A DNA stretch of 38,979 bases from Paraburkholderia humisilvae (GCF_902859855.1 NZ_CADIKH010000056.1:1-38979), one strand, 5' to 3'. Shown: positions 8,257-16,352, counted from the stretch's first letter. Made by a program: numbers and translations. The notes: generated by a model not told the origin, from the sequence alone.

Positions 8257-8826
8257 ATGGATACCTCTATCATGTACAAGAACTCGATTGCCAGCACCTT
8301 AAGCGTGTCTCGCGTAGACGACAGCGTCTATCGACAAGATGCCGGTCAGGCACCACCCGTCGGCGTGTTCATCGGGCACAACAGAGCGTCCGCGTCGCCT
8401 CTCTTTGCCAGCTTGCCGAAAACACCGTTCTCGGTCGATGAGCTTGACGAAGTACTGGGAACTGGCTCGGTTGGGTCCACCAGCACGTCACCCGATATTT
8501 CCGCGCCGCAAGGACAGGTTCATTCTCCCAAATTGTTCACGTGGAAAGACCTTGATAAGGAGGTGGAGGCTGCGAAGGCTCAGGCCGAGGCCTTTAGAAA
8601 GGTGAAAGGTATGGGGCAATTTTGGGGACTTCGCCAATATCTTCCGACGAGCGACGAGCTAAAAGTGATCGTCGGTATCGAGAAAGGCAGGAGGTATGTT
8701 AACAGCCGCGGAGAACGTAGGCAAAAAGGGATTGATACCGTCGCAAAGCTTGACTATGACGTGAGTACCACCATGCTCCGCAATCGTCTCTTTGGAAAAG
8801 CGAAGGGTAAGCGAAGCGTGCCATGA
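8257..8826 (+). CDS. Unrecognised 189-residue protein, candidate secreted effector
   Basis: A complete frame with two possible starts, ATG 8257 (MDTSIMYKNS) and ATG 8272 (MYKNS); neither has a strong Shine-Dalgarno. The first 90 residues are rich in Ser, Thr, Pro, Val and Gly and appear disordered, like type III secretion signals. Residues 95-120 form a charged probable helix (KDLDKEVEAAKAQAEAF), and the C-terminal end is strongly basic. There is no Sec signal, membrane span or familiar motif. It lies between IS remnants, which is common for effector genes. I find no perfect hrpII box upstream. Hypothetical; the effector idea rests on composition and context. Confidence 0.55.
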   Translation: MDTSIMYKNSIASTLSVSRVDDSVYRQDAGQAPPVGVFIGHNRASASPLFASLPKTPFSVDELDEVLGTGSVGSTSTSPDISAPQGQVHSPKLFTWKDLDKEVEAAKAQAEAFRKVKGMGQFWGLRQYLPTSDELKVIVGIEKGRRYVNSRGERRQKGIDTVAKLDYDVSTTMLRNRLFGKAKGKRSVP

Positions 8827-9105
8827 ATAGAGATTTTTAGTTATCGATGAATTCGCGAGGCTAAGTAATTCTCGAAATTCTTGCTCGGCAAGGCGCCGCA
8901 TTATCATGTCCGATCGATTCATTTTCGGATCGAGGCGGTCGCTGCCGCGCTGCATCGAAACATTGGCCGATGCTCCCAAACGCGTGGGCGTCCCGCTCCA
9001 GTTCCCCCCTTTGTCGCTCGAAAGAAGCGCAATGAACAGCATATCGAAATGAAGCGGGCCGCACTCGACGCGCTTTAGCCCACTGTCATCGACGGCCGGT
9101 GCCGC
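8827..9105 (+). other. Intergenic, no supported gene
   Basis: A minus-strand open frame crosses this stretch but overlaps the preceding gene antisense and shows no start signal or recognisable domain. It probably represents decayed sequence leading into the IS630 remnant. Confidence 0.25.
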
Positions 9106-9501
9106 CTATTCTGTCGGGACGCGGCAGGCTTTGCGGGGCGCCGCCCCTTCAACGAGCTGGTTACCAGTGGGCTGGCCCACGCCATTGAGCCCGTTAATCG
9201 TCACCGAAGCAACGTGGTGTTCGCACTGAACTACGCGGACATCAGCATTGTCTATGCGGCGGGGCCCACATGCGGTCAAGGGCCCTGATGTCGAGGGCTT
9301 TCCCGAGGGTCCGATTCGGCGGGACAATGGCCGTTCCACCGTGTTCGTGATCGATAGTGCGAGCATCCGCCACTGCAGTAACCAAGCTACGCCGAACAAC
9401 TGGTGTCATACAGTAGTTCCCGAGGGTTGAACCCGATGGAGATCGTGTGGAAACGCTTCAAGTTTTATGAGCGTTTATTGGAAACCTTATACGGTATTTA
9501 A
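9106..9501 (+). pseudogene. IS630-family transposase remnant
   Basis: Pieces of an IS630 transposase are readable in shifted plus-strand frames: EPVNRHRSNVVFALNYAD (matching the R.NV.GALN.AD strand with the first catalytic aspartate region), VFVIDSASIRHCS (the second catalytic aspartate in the D.A..H motif) and LNPMEIVWKRFKFY (the DDE glutamate in LN.IE..W...K). At least two frameshifts and an internal stop separate them, so no active transposase can be made. The last piece ends at a TAA at 9499-9501. No terminal repeats could be assigned. Confidence 0.65.
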
Positions 9502-9572
9502 TTGAAGCGCGGAAAGGCAATTTGATCAGAGGCCCACTTTCGCACACGGGCCCCACGGTGTAGAGTCGCTCT

Positions 9573-10100
9573 TCAGACTCGAACGAATGTCGGTGGAATG
9601 AAAATTCTCTCCTTGGAGTCGATCGGCACTTCGCCAACGAGTTTGGCTCCGGCGCGACCCAGCAAACTTTTCATCGCGGCGCCAATATGAATGTTATTGT
9701 CATTTTCATGCGCCAAAGCGAGGCCTTCCCACGTTGGATCCCCCAACAAATAAAGGCATATCGCCAGAACGTGAGGATGATCATCTTCGGCATCGTTTAG
9801 CAACTGCAGTGCATCTGCCACACGTCCGCGCCCAATCAGGAGAAGTGCAGTAGCGGAGGATATATGCGGGGAGATCGGATTCAGCATTCGCAACTGCTCT
9901 ATGGCTTCTTCCGCCCCATCGAGGTCCCCGTCAAGCAGCGCTCTCTCGATACGTGAACGAGTGTCTGCCAGGTGACTGACTGATAATTCACGTAACTGTG
10001 CCATAGCACGTGCCAATGCTTTTGAGTCTCCAGCAAGTGCGGCTTGGCCGATTACCGCTACGATTTTATCGGCGTGTTCGTCAAAATTAGCTGTTTGCAT
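9573..10100 (-). CDS. HrpB1/HrpK-like TPR protein of a type III secretion system
   Basis: A 175-residue, helix-rich protein with TPR-like repeats. The C-terminal part (HVLAICLYLLGDPTWEGLALAHENDN, then AMKSLLGRAG) resembles the HrpB1/HrpK family of plant-pathogen T3SS clusters, where the corresponding part reads roughly LA.CL..L.DP.W...A.E....D and then a leucine-rich helix. Family members are small Hrp-regulated proteins needed for T3SS function. No Shine-Dalgarno stands out before the ATG at 10100. It lies 213 bp downstream of a gene with a PIP promoter on the same strand and could be co-transcribed. The core T3SS genes usually beside it are not in this window, so it looks displaced or duplicated. 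Confidence 0.7.
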   Translation of the reverse strand: MQTANFDEHADKIVAVIGQAALAGDSKALARAMAQLRELSVSHLADTRSRIERALLDGDLDGAEEAIEQLRMLNPISPHISSATALLLIGRGRVADALQLLNDAEDDHPHVLAICLYLLGDPTWEGLALAHENDNNIHIGAAMKSLLGRAGAKLVGEVPIDSKERIFIPPTFVRV

Positions 10101-10313
10101 AAACCTTGGCTCATAAAAAATAGATTAATACCGGCATAAATGTTTGCTAGTTGCGCAAAGTATTGCCAGATTTCCCAGGCACAGTGCGCCTCAAGACGGT
10201 CGGTTTCCTGAAAAAATATCAGCGAACTGAAACGATCCGCCTATTGCCGAAGCCTCGCTGCGCACTGCGGTGCTAACTGGGTGCTCTAACTTTCACTTTT
10301 GGGGTTGTGTCTG

Positions 10314-10601
10314 CTACATCTGTTGCAGCACGTCCCGCGATAGCGAACCGGCGATCTCTGGATTTCTCCGCAAGTTCTCGTATAGCGCCGCAAGCTGATC
10401 AGGCGTCAGCGTGCGAACTTTGCTGCTTGCCAGATTATCGGCACCCTGCTGACATTTTGGGGGCGTTGTGCCACAGCCCTGCGCACCACTTTGAGCCGCT
10501 GCTTTGACGGGGTTCCGCGCATCGCTAGCACGATTGCTTTGCCCAGCATTATTAGTCGACTGAATTCCTTGAGTGCCAGCATTATTAACGGAAATTCCCA
10601 T
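10314..10601 (-). CDS. Small N/Q/S-rich protein under a PIP promoter; candidate T3SS-secreted protein
   Basis: A 95-residue protein beginning GISVNNAGTQGIQ, very rich in Asn, Gln, Ser, Gly and Ala and poor in aromatic residues, with a single close cysteine pair (GCGTTPPKC) and a helical C-terminus (TPDQLAALYENL). Such composition is typical of secreted Hrp proteins, including harpins and pilus-type subunits, but I cannot assign a named family. AGGAG lies 6 bases before the ATG, and a perfect PIP box with a -10 element lies about 108 bases upstream, so expression with the T3SS regulon is well supported. The HrpB1-like gene follows downstream on the same strand. Confidence 0.7.
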   Translation of the reverse strand: MGISVNNAGTQGIQSTNNAGQSNRASDARNPVKAAAQSGAQGCGTTPPKCQQGADNLASSKVRTLTPDQLAALYENLRRNPEIAGSLSRDVLQQM

Positions 10602-10672
10602 GTTGCGCTCCTAGTTGAGATCATAAAGTGCTGACGCCTTTTACCTAAAAAGGAAAGAGCGGCAGTGCAGAA

Positions 10673-10733
10673 ATCATATGTGCTCGTCGTTGGGGCGACT
10701 CGGGTCATGCGAAAGACAACGCGTTGACGCGAA
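10673..10733 (-). promoter_or_regulatory. Perfect PIP / hrpII box with -10 element
   Basis: Read on the minus strand, TTCGC at 10733-10729 and TTCGC at 10713-10709 are separated by exactly 15 bases, giving TTCGC-N15-TTCGC (equivalently TTCG-N16-TTCG). The -10 hexamer TATGAT lies at 10678-10673, 31 bases after the second TTCG; the spacing known for HrpB/HrpX promoters is about 30-32. The element points at the small gene 10601-10314, leaving a 5' leader of roughly 65 bases. This predicts control by a HrpB/HrpX-type AraC activator. Confidence 0.85.
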
Positions 10734-11001
10734 AGCTAATTGTAATATATCGGTACTGTACCCCGACTGCCACGGAACCGCGCTCGCTTCGTTTATTGGA
10801 GCCAGTGTTTCAAGTCTTTGTGCACCGGACGTCGTGAGAGTGGCAGCCTGTTGAGGGGCGACGGGGACGAAGGGATGTTCGACGCCGTGCTGAAGACGCA
10901 AGAACGCCAAGAGTCGCTTATGTGGACGCCTGCTGTCGATGGCGGTCTAAATCCGCGCAAATCGACAGGATCAGAGAGACGAACGAAAGGGAACCTTCCG
11001 A

Positions 11002-11133
11002 TCACGCGTCGTAATCCAGAGACTTGTCGTCAAAACCACGGGCGTTTCCATCTTCTGGGACAAGCTTGCCGGAAATCGGATTGCTGGGCAGGCGGCGGCC
11101 GGCATAGAGGGGGCGTGAGAAGCTGATCCAGGC
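11002..11133 (-). other. Possible 3' fragment of an unknown minus-strand gene
   Basis: On the minus strand the last codons before a stop at 11002 read PLYAGRRLPSNPISGKLVPE and then GFDDKSLDYDA, which looks like the end of a real protein rather than a shadow frame. Upstream the frame runs antisense into the intron reverse transcriptase, so the rest of the gene would have been replaced by the group II intron fragment. I recognise no family. The surrounding 10.8-11.1 kb otherwise holds no supported gene. Confidence 0.2.
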
Positions 11134-11661
11134 TTGCGGGAAGCCGTCAAGGTGGCGCTTCAGGCAAGGCTGGCGGAATGTCATCTGGCAATGCATCCGG
11201 ACAAGACCAAAATCGTCTGCTGCAAGGATGGCAGTTGCAAGGGGCGATATCCGAACGTGCAGTTTGACTTTGTCGGATACAGCTTTCGACGGCGAATCGT
11301 GAAGAATCGCAAACGCAACAGCATATTTGTGAACTTCACGCAAGCCGTCAGTGAGGCGGCCTTAAAGTCCATGCGGCAGAGGACTCGCAAGGCACGCTTC
11401 CAGACCCGGACATATCTCATGGCTGACATCGCCCGTATGCACAATCCAGTCCTGCGAGGCTGGTTGAGCTACTACGGGAAATTCAGTCCGTCAGCGATGT
11501 ATCCGGTGCTCAGACACTTCAACAGGATGTTGACCGCATGGGCAGTGCGCAAGTACAAGCGTCTGAAAGGACACAGAACGCCGGCGCCTCTCTTTGTGGA
11601 AGGCATCGCGAAGCGGCAACCGCGATTGTTCGATTGTTCGTACATTGGCAACGGGGGATGA
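11134..11661 (+). pseudogene. Group II intron reverse transcriptase/maturase, C-terminal part only
   Basis: About 175 residues remain of an LtrA-type protein. The sequence starts within the reverse transcriptase thumb side (RLAECHLAMHPDKTKIV, then VQFDFVGYSFRRR), continues through the maturase domain X (FVNFTQAVSEAALKSMRQ ... HNPVLRGWLSYYGKF ... LRHFNRMLTAWAVRKYKRL) and ends without an HNH endonuclease. The RT catalytic YADD motif and everything before it are missing, so the protein is inactive. The intron's 3' RNA domains follow directly, showing that this is a 5'-truncated intron rather than a recombinant gene. Confidence 0.9.
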
Positions 11662-11763
11662 TGACAGGTGCGTTCGCCTGATGGGAGCGGTGTGAGTCGA
11701 GAGGCTCAAGCACCGTTGTGCGAGAGCCTGGAGGTTTGAGACTCCTCCGGCCTACTCACCCGT
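11134..11763 (+). mobile_element. 5'-truncated group II intron with domains V and VI
   Basis: Downstream of the RT stop the RNA shows a domain V-like hairpin at about 11678-11712: an AGCGGTG arm pairing with CACCGTT, and an inner GAGTC/GGCTC stem closed by a GAGA tetraloop, with the AGC triad on the 5' arm. A domain VI-like stem follows (CTGGAGG against CTCCTCCGG, about 11728-11751), and the intron would end at about CTACTCACCC near 11760. The 5' end and domains I-III are not recognisable. Such 5' truncations are usual for incomplete retrohoming. The boundary at the 3' end is approximate. Confidence 0.75.
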
Positions 11764-11859
11764 TCCACAAAATCCTGAAATTGGGCTGCAAAGCCGAGGA
11801 TTCGCGGCTTCGCACAGTTGACTGGCTAACCAGCCTGATAGCAGTCTTCTGCATCCTGA

Positions 11860-12149
11860 GCTGACGCATATTCATGGCTGACCATGATCAGCCGGTGCGC
11901 ACCGCAAGCTCCGCCCGACACGGTGTTCGCATCAACCGAAATTGAATTGCTCGGGCGAGTGGTCCCAGCCTTGCCATTTACCGCGCAGGCACCGCCGCGC
12001 TTGCGCAACCTGATCAAGGTCGCCCAACTTGGCCGCTATCTGCCCGGGCCAACGATGCACCTCTAGGCAATACCGTTATGTGGCGCGGCATGCAGCGCCT
12101 CACCGACATTCAACTCGGATATGAACTAGCCCTCAACCGAAGTGGGTAA
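11860..12149 (+). pseudogene. Second IS4-family transposase C-terminal remnant
   Basis: The plus strand reads LTMISRCAPQAPPDTVF, then EIELLGRVVPALPFTAQAPPRL, RNLIKVAQLGRYL, a frameshift near 12050, and then GNTVMWRGMQRLTDIQLGYELA ending at TAA 12147-12149. This is the C-terminal end of a Tn5-like IS4 transposase (LGGYLAR..D.PPGN..MWRG..RLTDI..GFELA). It differs in sequence and strand from the IS4 remnant at 7.7 kb, so it is another element. The DDE core is missing. Confidence 0.7.
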
Positions 12150-12471
12150 TTGCAGGATCAGGTCCAGCGCCTCGGGCTGTGATTTCAAATGACAATCTCA
12201 TAATAGACAGAAATCAGGCCCGTAATAGACTCCGGTGTAGAATCCGGCTCGCAAGCAGGTGCCATGCGGAGCGTTTGAAGGATGAACTGCTCTTTGTCGA
12301 AACTGCTGGCCTTCGATAGCCTAGGTCCGCATGCGATGGGGGTGTTCGCCTACTGGCGTTCAATGTTCCTTTTTGCCGAGGCACCTGCCGCGAGAAAACA
12401 TGGGGCCAGGACTGCTGCGGCGCGGCAGGCTCAGAGGCACTGCAGGAGGATTACTACGGAAATTGTTAAAA

Positions 12472-12909
12472 ATGGACTACAGTTATTTTCCGCTTCAGGA
12501 TTCGGACCTAAGAGCGACATATGAAATTAGATTCTCTGTAACGGAAAATCTGATACACGAGGCGCACGTTAAATTTCTTCAGAGGGAGCTGGCTTTGCAA
12601 GACATCCGGCAGGGCGGCGGTTGGGTTTGCCGGGACGGGGGGCGGGAGGTAGGCTTCTGTCTTCCCGTGTTTATCCCCGAGCCGTATCTCGCCGCAATAT
12701 TTGTTATTCCCGAATTTCAGCACAAGGGAATCGGCAGGCACCTTATGGAACTTGCCCTTAACTGGTTGGGAAAGGACGGGGCGTCAAAGGCCTTTCTTGA
12801 GACAGATAGAGGCTCAAAAGCGGAACGCTTTTATCGCCGTCTCGGGTGGCGCCAGGAAGGGGATGCGGAGTTGGACTGTCAGGTTCGCTATGCGTTGGAC
12901 TTGCGATGA
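12472..12909 (+). CDS. GNAT-family N-acetyltransferase (145 aa)
   Basis: A single-domain GNAT protein. Motif A is clear: IFVIPEFQHKGIGRHLMELAL carries the V.P..Q..GIG acetyl-CoA pyrophosphate loop, followed by KAFLETDRGSKAERFYRRLGW, the usual motif B region. The ATG at 12472 gives the compact family length; AGGAGG at 12444-12449 is rather far upstream, so the in-frame TTG at 12463 is a possible earlier start. Its stop overlaps the next gene by ATGA, indicating one operon with the pterin-fold protein and the histidine kinase. The substrate is unknown. It is AT-richer than the flanking core genes. Confidence 0.85.
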   Translation: MDYSYFPLQDSDLRATYEIRFSVTENLIHEAHVKFLQRELALQDIRQGGGWVCRDGGREVGFCLPVFIPEPYLAAIFVIPEFQHKGIGRHLMELALNWLGKDGASKAFLETDRGSKAERFYRRLGWRQEGDAELDCQVRYALDLR

Positions 12910-13397
12910 AACGCGTTCAAAGAATTGCGCTGGCCGGCGTCCTTATTCTGATAATGCGCATTGTGCCGGTGGCTGCTCAGCAGATCACGATCTATAACAA
13001 GTCACAATCTGCCGGAACCGACACTGGTAATAGCCAAGTCCTTAGTCTCGACGATGCATTGAAAATGCCTCAAGAGACGATGCGGACGTCAACAAATTGG
13101 ACTAACGAGGAGTTATTTCGCGGGGTCAAAATGCGTGAAATGCTGAAACATTTCGGTCTCTACGGGAAGACTATCCATTTCATCTGTTACGACGGCTATG
13201 ATTACCGCATCCCGATGTCGGACGTGGTCAAGTATGATTTGCTTCTGGCATATGAGCGAAATGGGAAAAGAATGACCATTAAGACCTTGGGGCCATTTGC
13301 ATTAATTTATCCAAGGTCAAAGTATCCGAAAGAGCTTGGTGGGCAGGACGTTGACGCTAAATTCATATGGATGATAAAAAACATATATGTTGAATAA
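12906..13397 (+). CDS. Periplasmic molybdopterin-oxidoreductase-fold protein (COG3915-like)
   Basis: A 163-residue protein with an N-terminal signal peptide (basic KR start, hydrophobic core, AAQ near residues 23-25), so it is exported. The mature part matches the small sulfite-oxidase-like 'oxidoreductase molybdopterin-binding' family: LSLDDALKMPQETMRTSTNW, FRGVKMREMLKHFGL, YRIPMSDVVKYDLLLAYERNG, KTLGPFALIYPRSKYPEL-like and a final MIKNIYVE. The cysteine that ligates molybdenum in true sulfite oxidases is not evident, so a sensory or binding role is more likely than catalysis. It overlaps the GNAT gene by ATGA and lies 20 bases before a histidine kinase, suggesting that it is the kinase's periplasmic partner. 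Confidence 0.85.
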   Translation: MKRVQRIALAGVLILIMRIVPVAAQQITIYNKSQSAGTDTGNSQVLSLDDALKMPQETMRTSTNWTNEELFRGVKMREMLKHFGLYGKTIHFICYDGYDYRIPMSDVVKYDLLLAYERNGKRMTIKTLGPFALIYPRSKYPKELGGQDVDAKFIWMIKNIYVE

Positions 13398-13417
13398 AGT
13401 CTAGCACCGGAGATTCC

Positions 13418-14767
13418 ATGTTTCGATTTTTGCAGATTGGCTATCTGTTGACGCTGTTGGTTGCGGCGTTTTGGCTGGTGCATGAGATAGCCGTAATTGA
13501 TCACGAAGAGCAACAATTCAAAAATCAGCTTATTCCGGCGCTTGATTCTTATTCGATAATTGAAAATATTCAGATTCCTGTTGGCGAATTGCGTGAGAAA
13601 GTGCATCAGTACAAAGGGGGGGGTGCCGGTAACGCGGCGGAAATACGCAATGCGATCGAGGTGGTAAATTCCCGGTTTTATATACTTACGGATTCCAATG
13701 GACCATTATCAAAAACATTTAGCAAGCCAGAAACGAAAGTGGCTGTTCGGCACGCGTTTGGCAGATTTGAAAAAATCGCAGCCAGAATAAATCTTATGCT
13801 GGCAGGTAACGTCGAGAAGGATCTGGTGATTACTGATTTGACAGATTTTCGACTTGAGCTGACCGGGCTCAATAGTCTATTTTATACAGAGCAGATTAAT
13901 AACTACAGCAACATGATCGGGGCTGTTTCGAATGTGCGGGGGGCATTTCAACGAGTGGTTGCTGGCTGGTTTATCCTCTCGTCCATATTTGCGTTATTTG
14001 TGCTATTCAATCAGGCAATTGGTCGTCACCTGATACGCCAAAAGGCGGAGGCGCTTAGGAGAAAGCACGTTTTTATTGCAATGTTCAACCATGAAATCAG
14101 GAACCCACTGCAAGGTATATCCGCAGCTGCTGAAAATCTAACTTTTGTGGTGGACGATACAGAAATTTTAAAGGCTGAAACACCCCTGGACAATATTCGT
14201 TCCCTATCAGAAAAGATTAGCAAACAGGTCGAGCTTATTGAGTCGAGGCTGCTCATGTTTGGACAATACTCACGCCTTGAGTCAGGAAAAGTCAGCGTAG
14301 TCCGGGAGGACTTAAATATTGAAGATTTTGTTGCAAGTATCGTAGGCGATTATGTTGGAATTGCAAATAGAAAAAATATCAACTTGACGTTTGAGGTGGC
14401 GAAAAATGTCGGGGTGTTGCATTTGGATCGGAATAAAACCGATCAGATACTGAGAAATCTGGTTGAGAATGCAATAAAATACACTGCTGCCGGTGAAGTT
14501 AGGGTGTCCGTATCTATAATTGTAAAATATCGGAAAAGTATCCGCATTGATGTGAGAGACACGGGGATGGGGGTGGCTAAAGAAGACCTCAAGATTATAT
14601 TTAACCCTTTCGTCAAACGTTCTGAAGCCAGGGAGCGGTATTGCGGTGGCTCAGTAGGACTCGGGCTCACTATAGTAGAATTGTTAGTCAGAACCTTAGG
14701 TGGTCACATAGAAGTTCAGAGCGAAGAAGCGCTAGGAACCGTGTTTACGGTCGAATTTCCGGTCTGA
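13418..14767 (+). CDS. Membrane sensor histidine kinase
   Basis: A 449-residue HisKA/HATPase_c kinase. Two membrane spans (about 5-24 and 184-205) bracket a periplasmic domain of about 160 residues; no HAMP domain is obvious. The phosphoacceptor is H225 in FNHEIRNPLQ. The ATP-binding domain shows the N box LVENAIKYT, G1 DTGMGV, F box FNPFVK and G2 GGSVGLGLTIV, all intact. A GGAG site precedes the ATG. It follows the periplasmic pterin-fold gene by 20 bases, so that protein may present or be the signal. The likely partner is the convergent HTH-receiver gene, whose stop is 76 bp away; only a weak GACTC/GAGTC hairpin lies between them. Confidence 0.93.
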   Translation: MFRFLQIGYLLTLLVAAFWLVHEIAVIDHEEQQFKNQLIPALDSYSIIENIQIPVGELREKVHQYKGGGAGNAAEIRNAIEVVNSRFYILTDSNGPLSKTFSKPETKVAVRHAFGRFEKIAARINLMLAGNVEKDLVITDLTDFRLELTGLNSLFYTEQINNYSNMIGAVSNVRGAFQRVVAGWFILSSIFALFVLFNQAIGRHLIRQKAEALRRKHVFIAMFNHEIRNPLQGISAAAENLTFVVDDTEILKAETPLDNIRSLSEKISKQVELIESRLLMFGQYSRLESGKVSVVREDLNIEDFVASIVGDYVGIANRKNINLTFEVAKNVGVLHLDRNKTDQILRNLVENAIKYTAAGEVRVSVSIIVKYRKSIRIDVRDTGMGVAKEDLKIIFNPFVKRSEARERYCGGSVGLGLTIVELLVRTLGGHIEVQSEEALGTVFTVEFPV

Positions 14768-14843
14768 TTTATCCGTCAAAAATCGGGACTCCCCCGTTCT
14801 GAGTCTTCTTAGGCCGCTCCGCGACTTCAGGCGGGAGTGGATA

Positions 14844-15644
14844 CTATTCTCTGGACATAAGAGAAAACAAAGTCATGCCGATGATTCGGGTCCGGACGGG
14901 CTTCTCAACTATCATAACATTGTAGAGTTGAACCATGCGAGCCAGCTCAGACTCTTCAACCAAATGAGTTTCAAGTTTTCCGGTCAATATGACTATCGGA
15001 ATCTGTTCACCGCCGGGCAGAGCTCTGATACGGTGGACTACATCCTCAGATGTCGTATTGTTCGGTAGCATCCAGTCAAGAATGTATCCTTCAAAGTGTG
15101 TCGCGATAAGATCCCCAATTAAAGCGTCGGCAGTGGCATATTCCTTGGTATTGAGTCCGATACGCGCAAAATTTTCGACCATCGGGCTTCTGACGTCGTG
15201 CTCGTCGTCAAGTAGTGCGATCAAAGGCGGGGGAAGGGTCTCCATGGAGTCGATCCGATAACACTTCTCGTGCACAACTGTATTGCCTGGCATAACGACC
15301 CAGCCATCCATCGTTTGGGTCGCAATGAAATCCTCCGACGTTGGATTCTCGAGTTCCTGGCCGACGGAGATTCTACCGCGTTGAATCTTGGTGCCGAATC
15401 TGATCAGTGCTGACACCTTGTTTGAGCGGTTATCGTCGATCAGGTTATTAATCGGAACGCCGTAGTATTCGCAAATTTGCCTAAGTTGCTCATGCGACCA
15501 AGGTTTCTGCCAAATCATCTTCTTCTGGACGGACGTGTAATGCAAACCAAGAATGTCGGCAAGTACCTTATTCCGCTTCCGTGACGGAACGTGATGACGG
15601 TCCAGCAGCGCATTGATATTGTGTACTACGTCTCCTAGGCCCAT
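14844..15644 (-). CDS. BetR-like HTH protein with C-terminal receiver domain
   Basis: A 266-residue response regulator in reversed order: residues 1-70 form an HTH/BetR-like DNA-binding domain (RKRNKVLADILGLHYTSVQKKM, SHEQLRQICEYYGVP), residues 75-135 a linker, and 141-266 a receiver. The receiver has the acidic pair D146/D147, phosphoacceptor D190 in ILDWMLP, T221 in LTGK and K248 in VEKP, so it should be phosphorylatable. It converges with the kinase gene and is the natural partner for it, though this is inferred from position. Whether phosphorylation changes DNA binding by the N-terminal domain cannot be judged. The start MGLGDVV at 15644 has no strong Shine-Dalgarno. Confidence 0.85.
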   Translation of the reverse strand: MGLGDVVHNINALLDRHHVPSRKRNKVLADILGLHYTSVQKKMIWQKPWSHEQLRQICEYYGVPINNLIDDNRSNKVSALIRFGTKIQRGRISVGQELENPTSEDFIATQTMDGWVVMPGNTVVHEKCYRIDSMETLPPPLIALLDDEHDVRSPMVENFARIGLNTKEYATADALIGDLIATHFEGYILDWMLPNNTTSEDVVHRIRALPGGEQIPIVILTGKLETHLVEESELARMVQLYNVMIVEKPVRTRIIGMTLFSLMSRE

Positions 15645-16241
15645 TTCGGCGCACTCCGTAAAGCATCTCGACTCTGGTCCGGTTAAAAGATGAACGGCTG
15701 CGTTTGCATTGTCCGCCCGATCCCCACTCTAGTGACGCAACGTGGTGGGCGGCTTGCAAGTCCACCGTTCTCGTTGGCATCGTCCATCTCGGACGGTGCC
15801 CAATATGGTAGTCAGTCTGGCTTGAAGCAGAAGTATAACAACAAAATGTCTTTAAAAAACTTACAAAGATCTGTCTTGCACGTCGCAGTGGTCTGTATTA
15901 CGATCTGTTTTGTCGTACGAAAAGTCTATGTTGTGGCTCGCGTGCTATGCCGGCAACAACGCTTGGGACTGGCGTTTCGATTTGGGCGCGGGTCGATCGG
16001 CGTGGCCATGGCGCTGACAACGATCGGTGCGATTTGATCAAAAACGAAATTGGGCTGTGGGGCTTCGGTTAACGATCCTCGAAGGGACCAAGCGGTCGCA
16101 TCCAAGCTGTATCGTTCGAGCGAAGTCGAGGAAAACTGCAGTCTCGACGGTAACGGTAGGACGCCTTGGTCTCCGTCGACTAGTCCTGTTGTCAATTGAT
16201 TTAACTAGGCGGATTAGGAGTGCTAATCGAAAGAGGGGGTA
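15645..16241. other. Intergenic, no supported gene
   Basis: Several open frames cross this 600-bp stretch on both strands, but none has a start site with a Shine-Dalgarno, a signal peptide or a recognisable domain. The immediate upstream part should hold the promoter of the HTH-receiver gene. It marks the transition from the signalling island to the conjugation region. Confidence 0.3.
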
Positions 16242-16352
16242 ATGGTTGCGGGCGAAGCTAGTGCACTAGGACCAACCTCAACATTAAGTGGCGTCGGAGG
16301 AGGTTCGAAATGGCTACGTGTTGTTGCGCTTGGGTCCCATCGTGGGACCTAG
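16242..16352 (+). CDS. Possible 36-residue small protein
   Basis: An ATG preceded 3 bases away by a strong purine tract (AGAGGGGG) opens a 36-codon frame, MVAGEASALGPTSTLSGVGG and then SKWLRVVALGSHRGT, ending at TAG 16350-16352 within the first of a series of stem-loops. It is rich in Gly, Ser and Thr and has no recognisable family. It could be a short leader peptide linked to the structured RNA downstream, or the truncated start of a lost gene. Confidence 0.25.
   Translation: MVAGEASALGPTSTLSGVGGGSKWLRVVALGSHRGT

Noticed and set aside
10101..10300. PIP box directly before the HrpB1-like gene
   Set aside because: The two minus-strand TTCG sites are 21 bases apart, not 16; co-transcription from the upstream promoter is more plausible.
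15690..16037. 115-codon plus-strand open frame
   Set aside because: No Shine-Dalgarno, mixed composition, no recognisable domain; probably chance.
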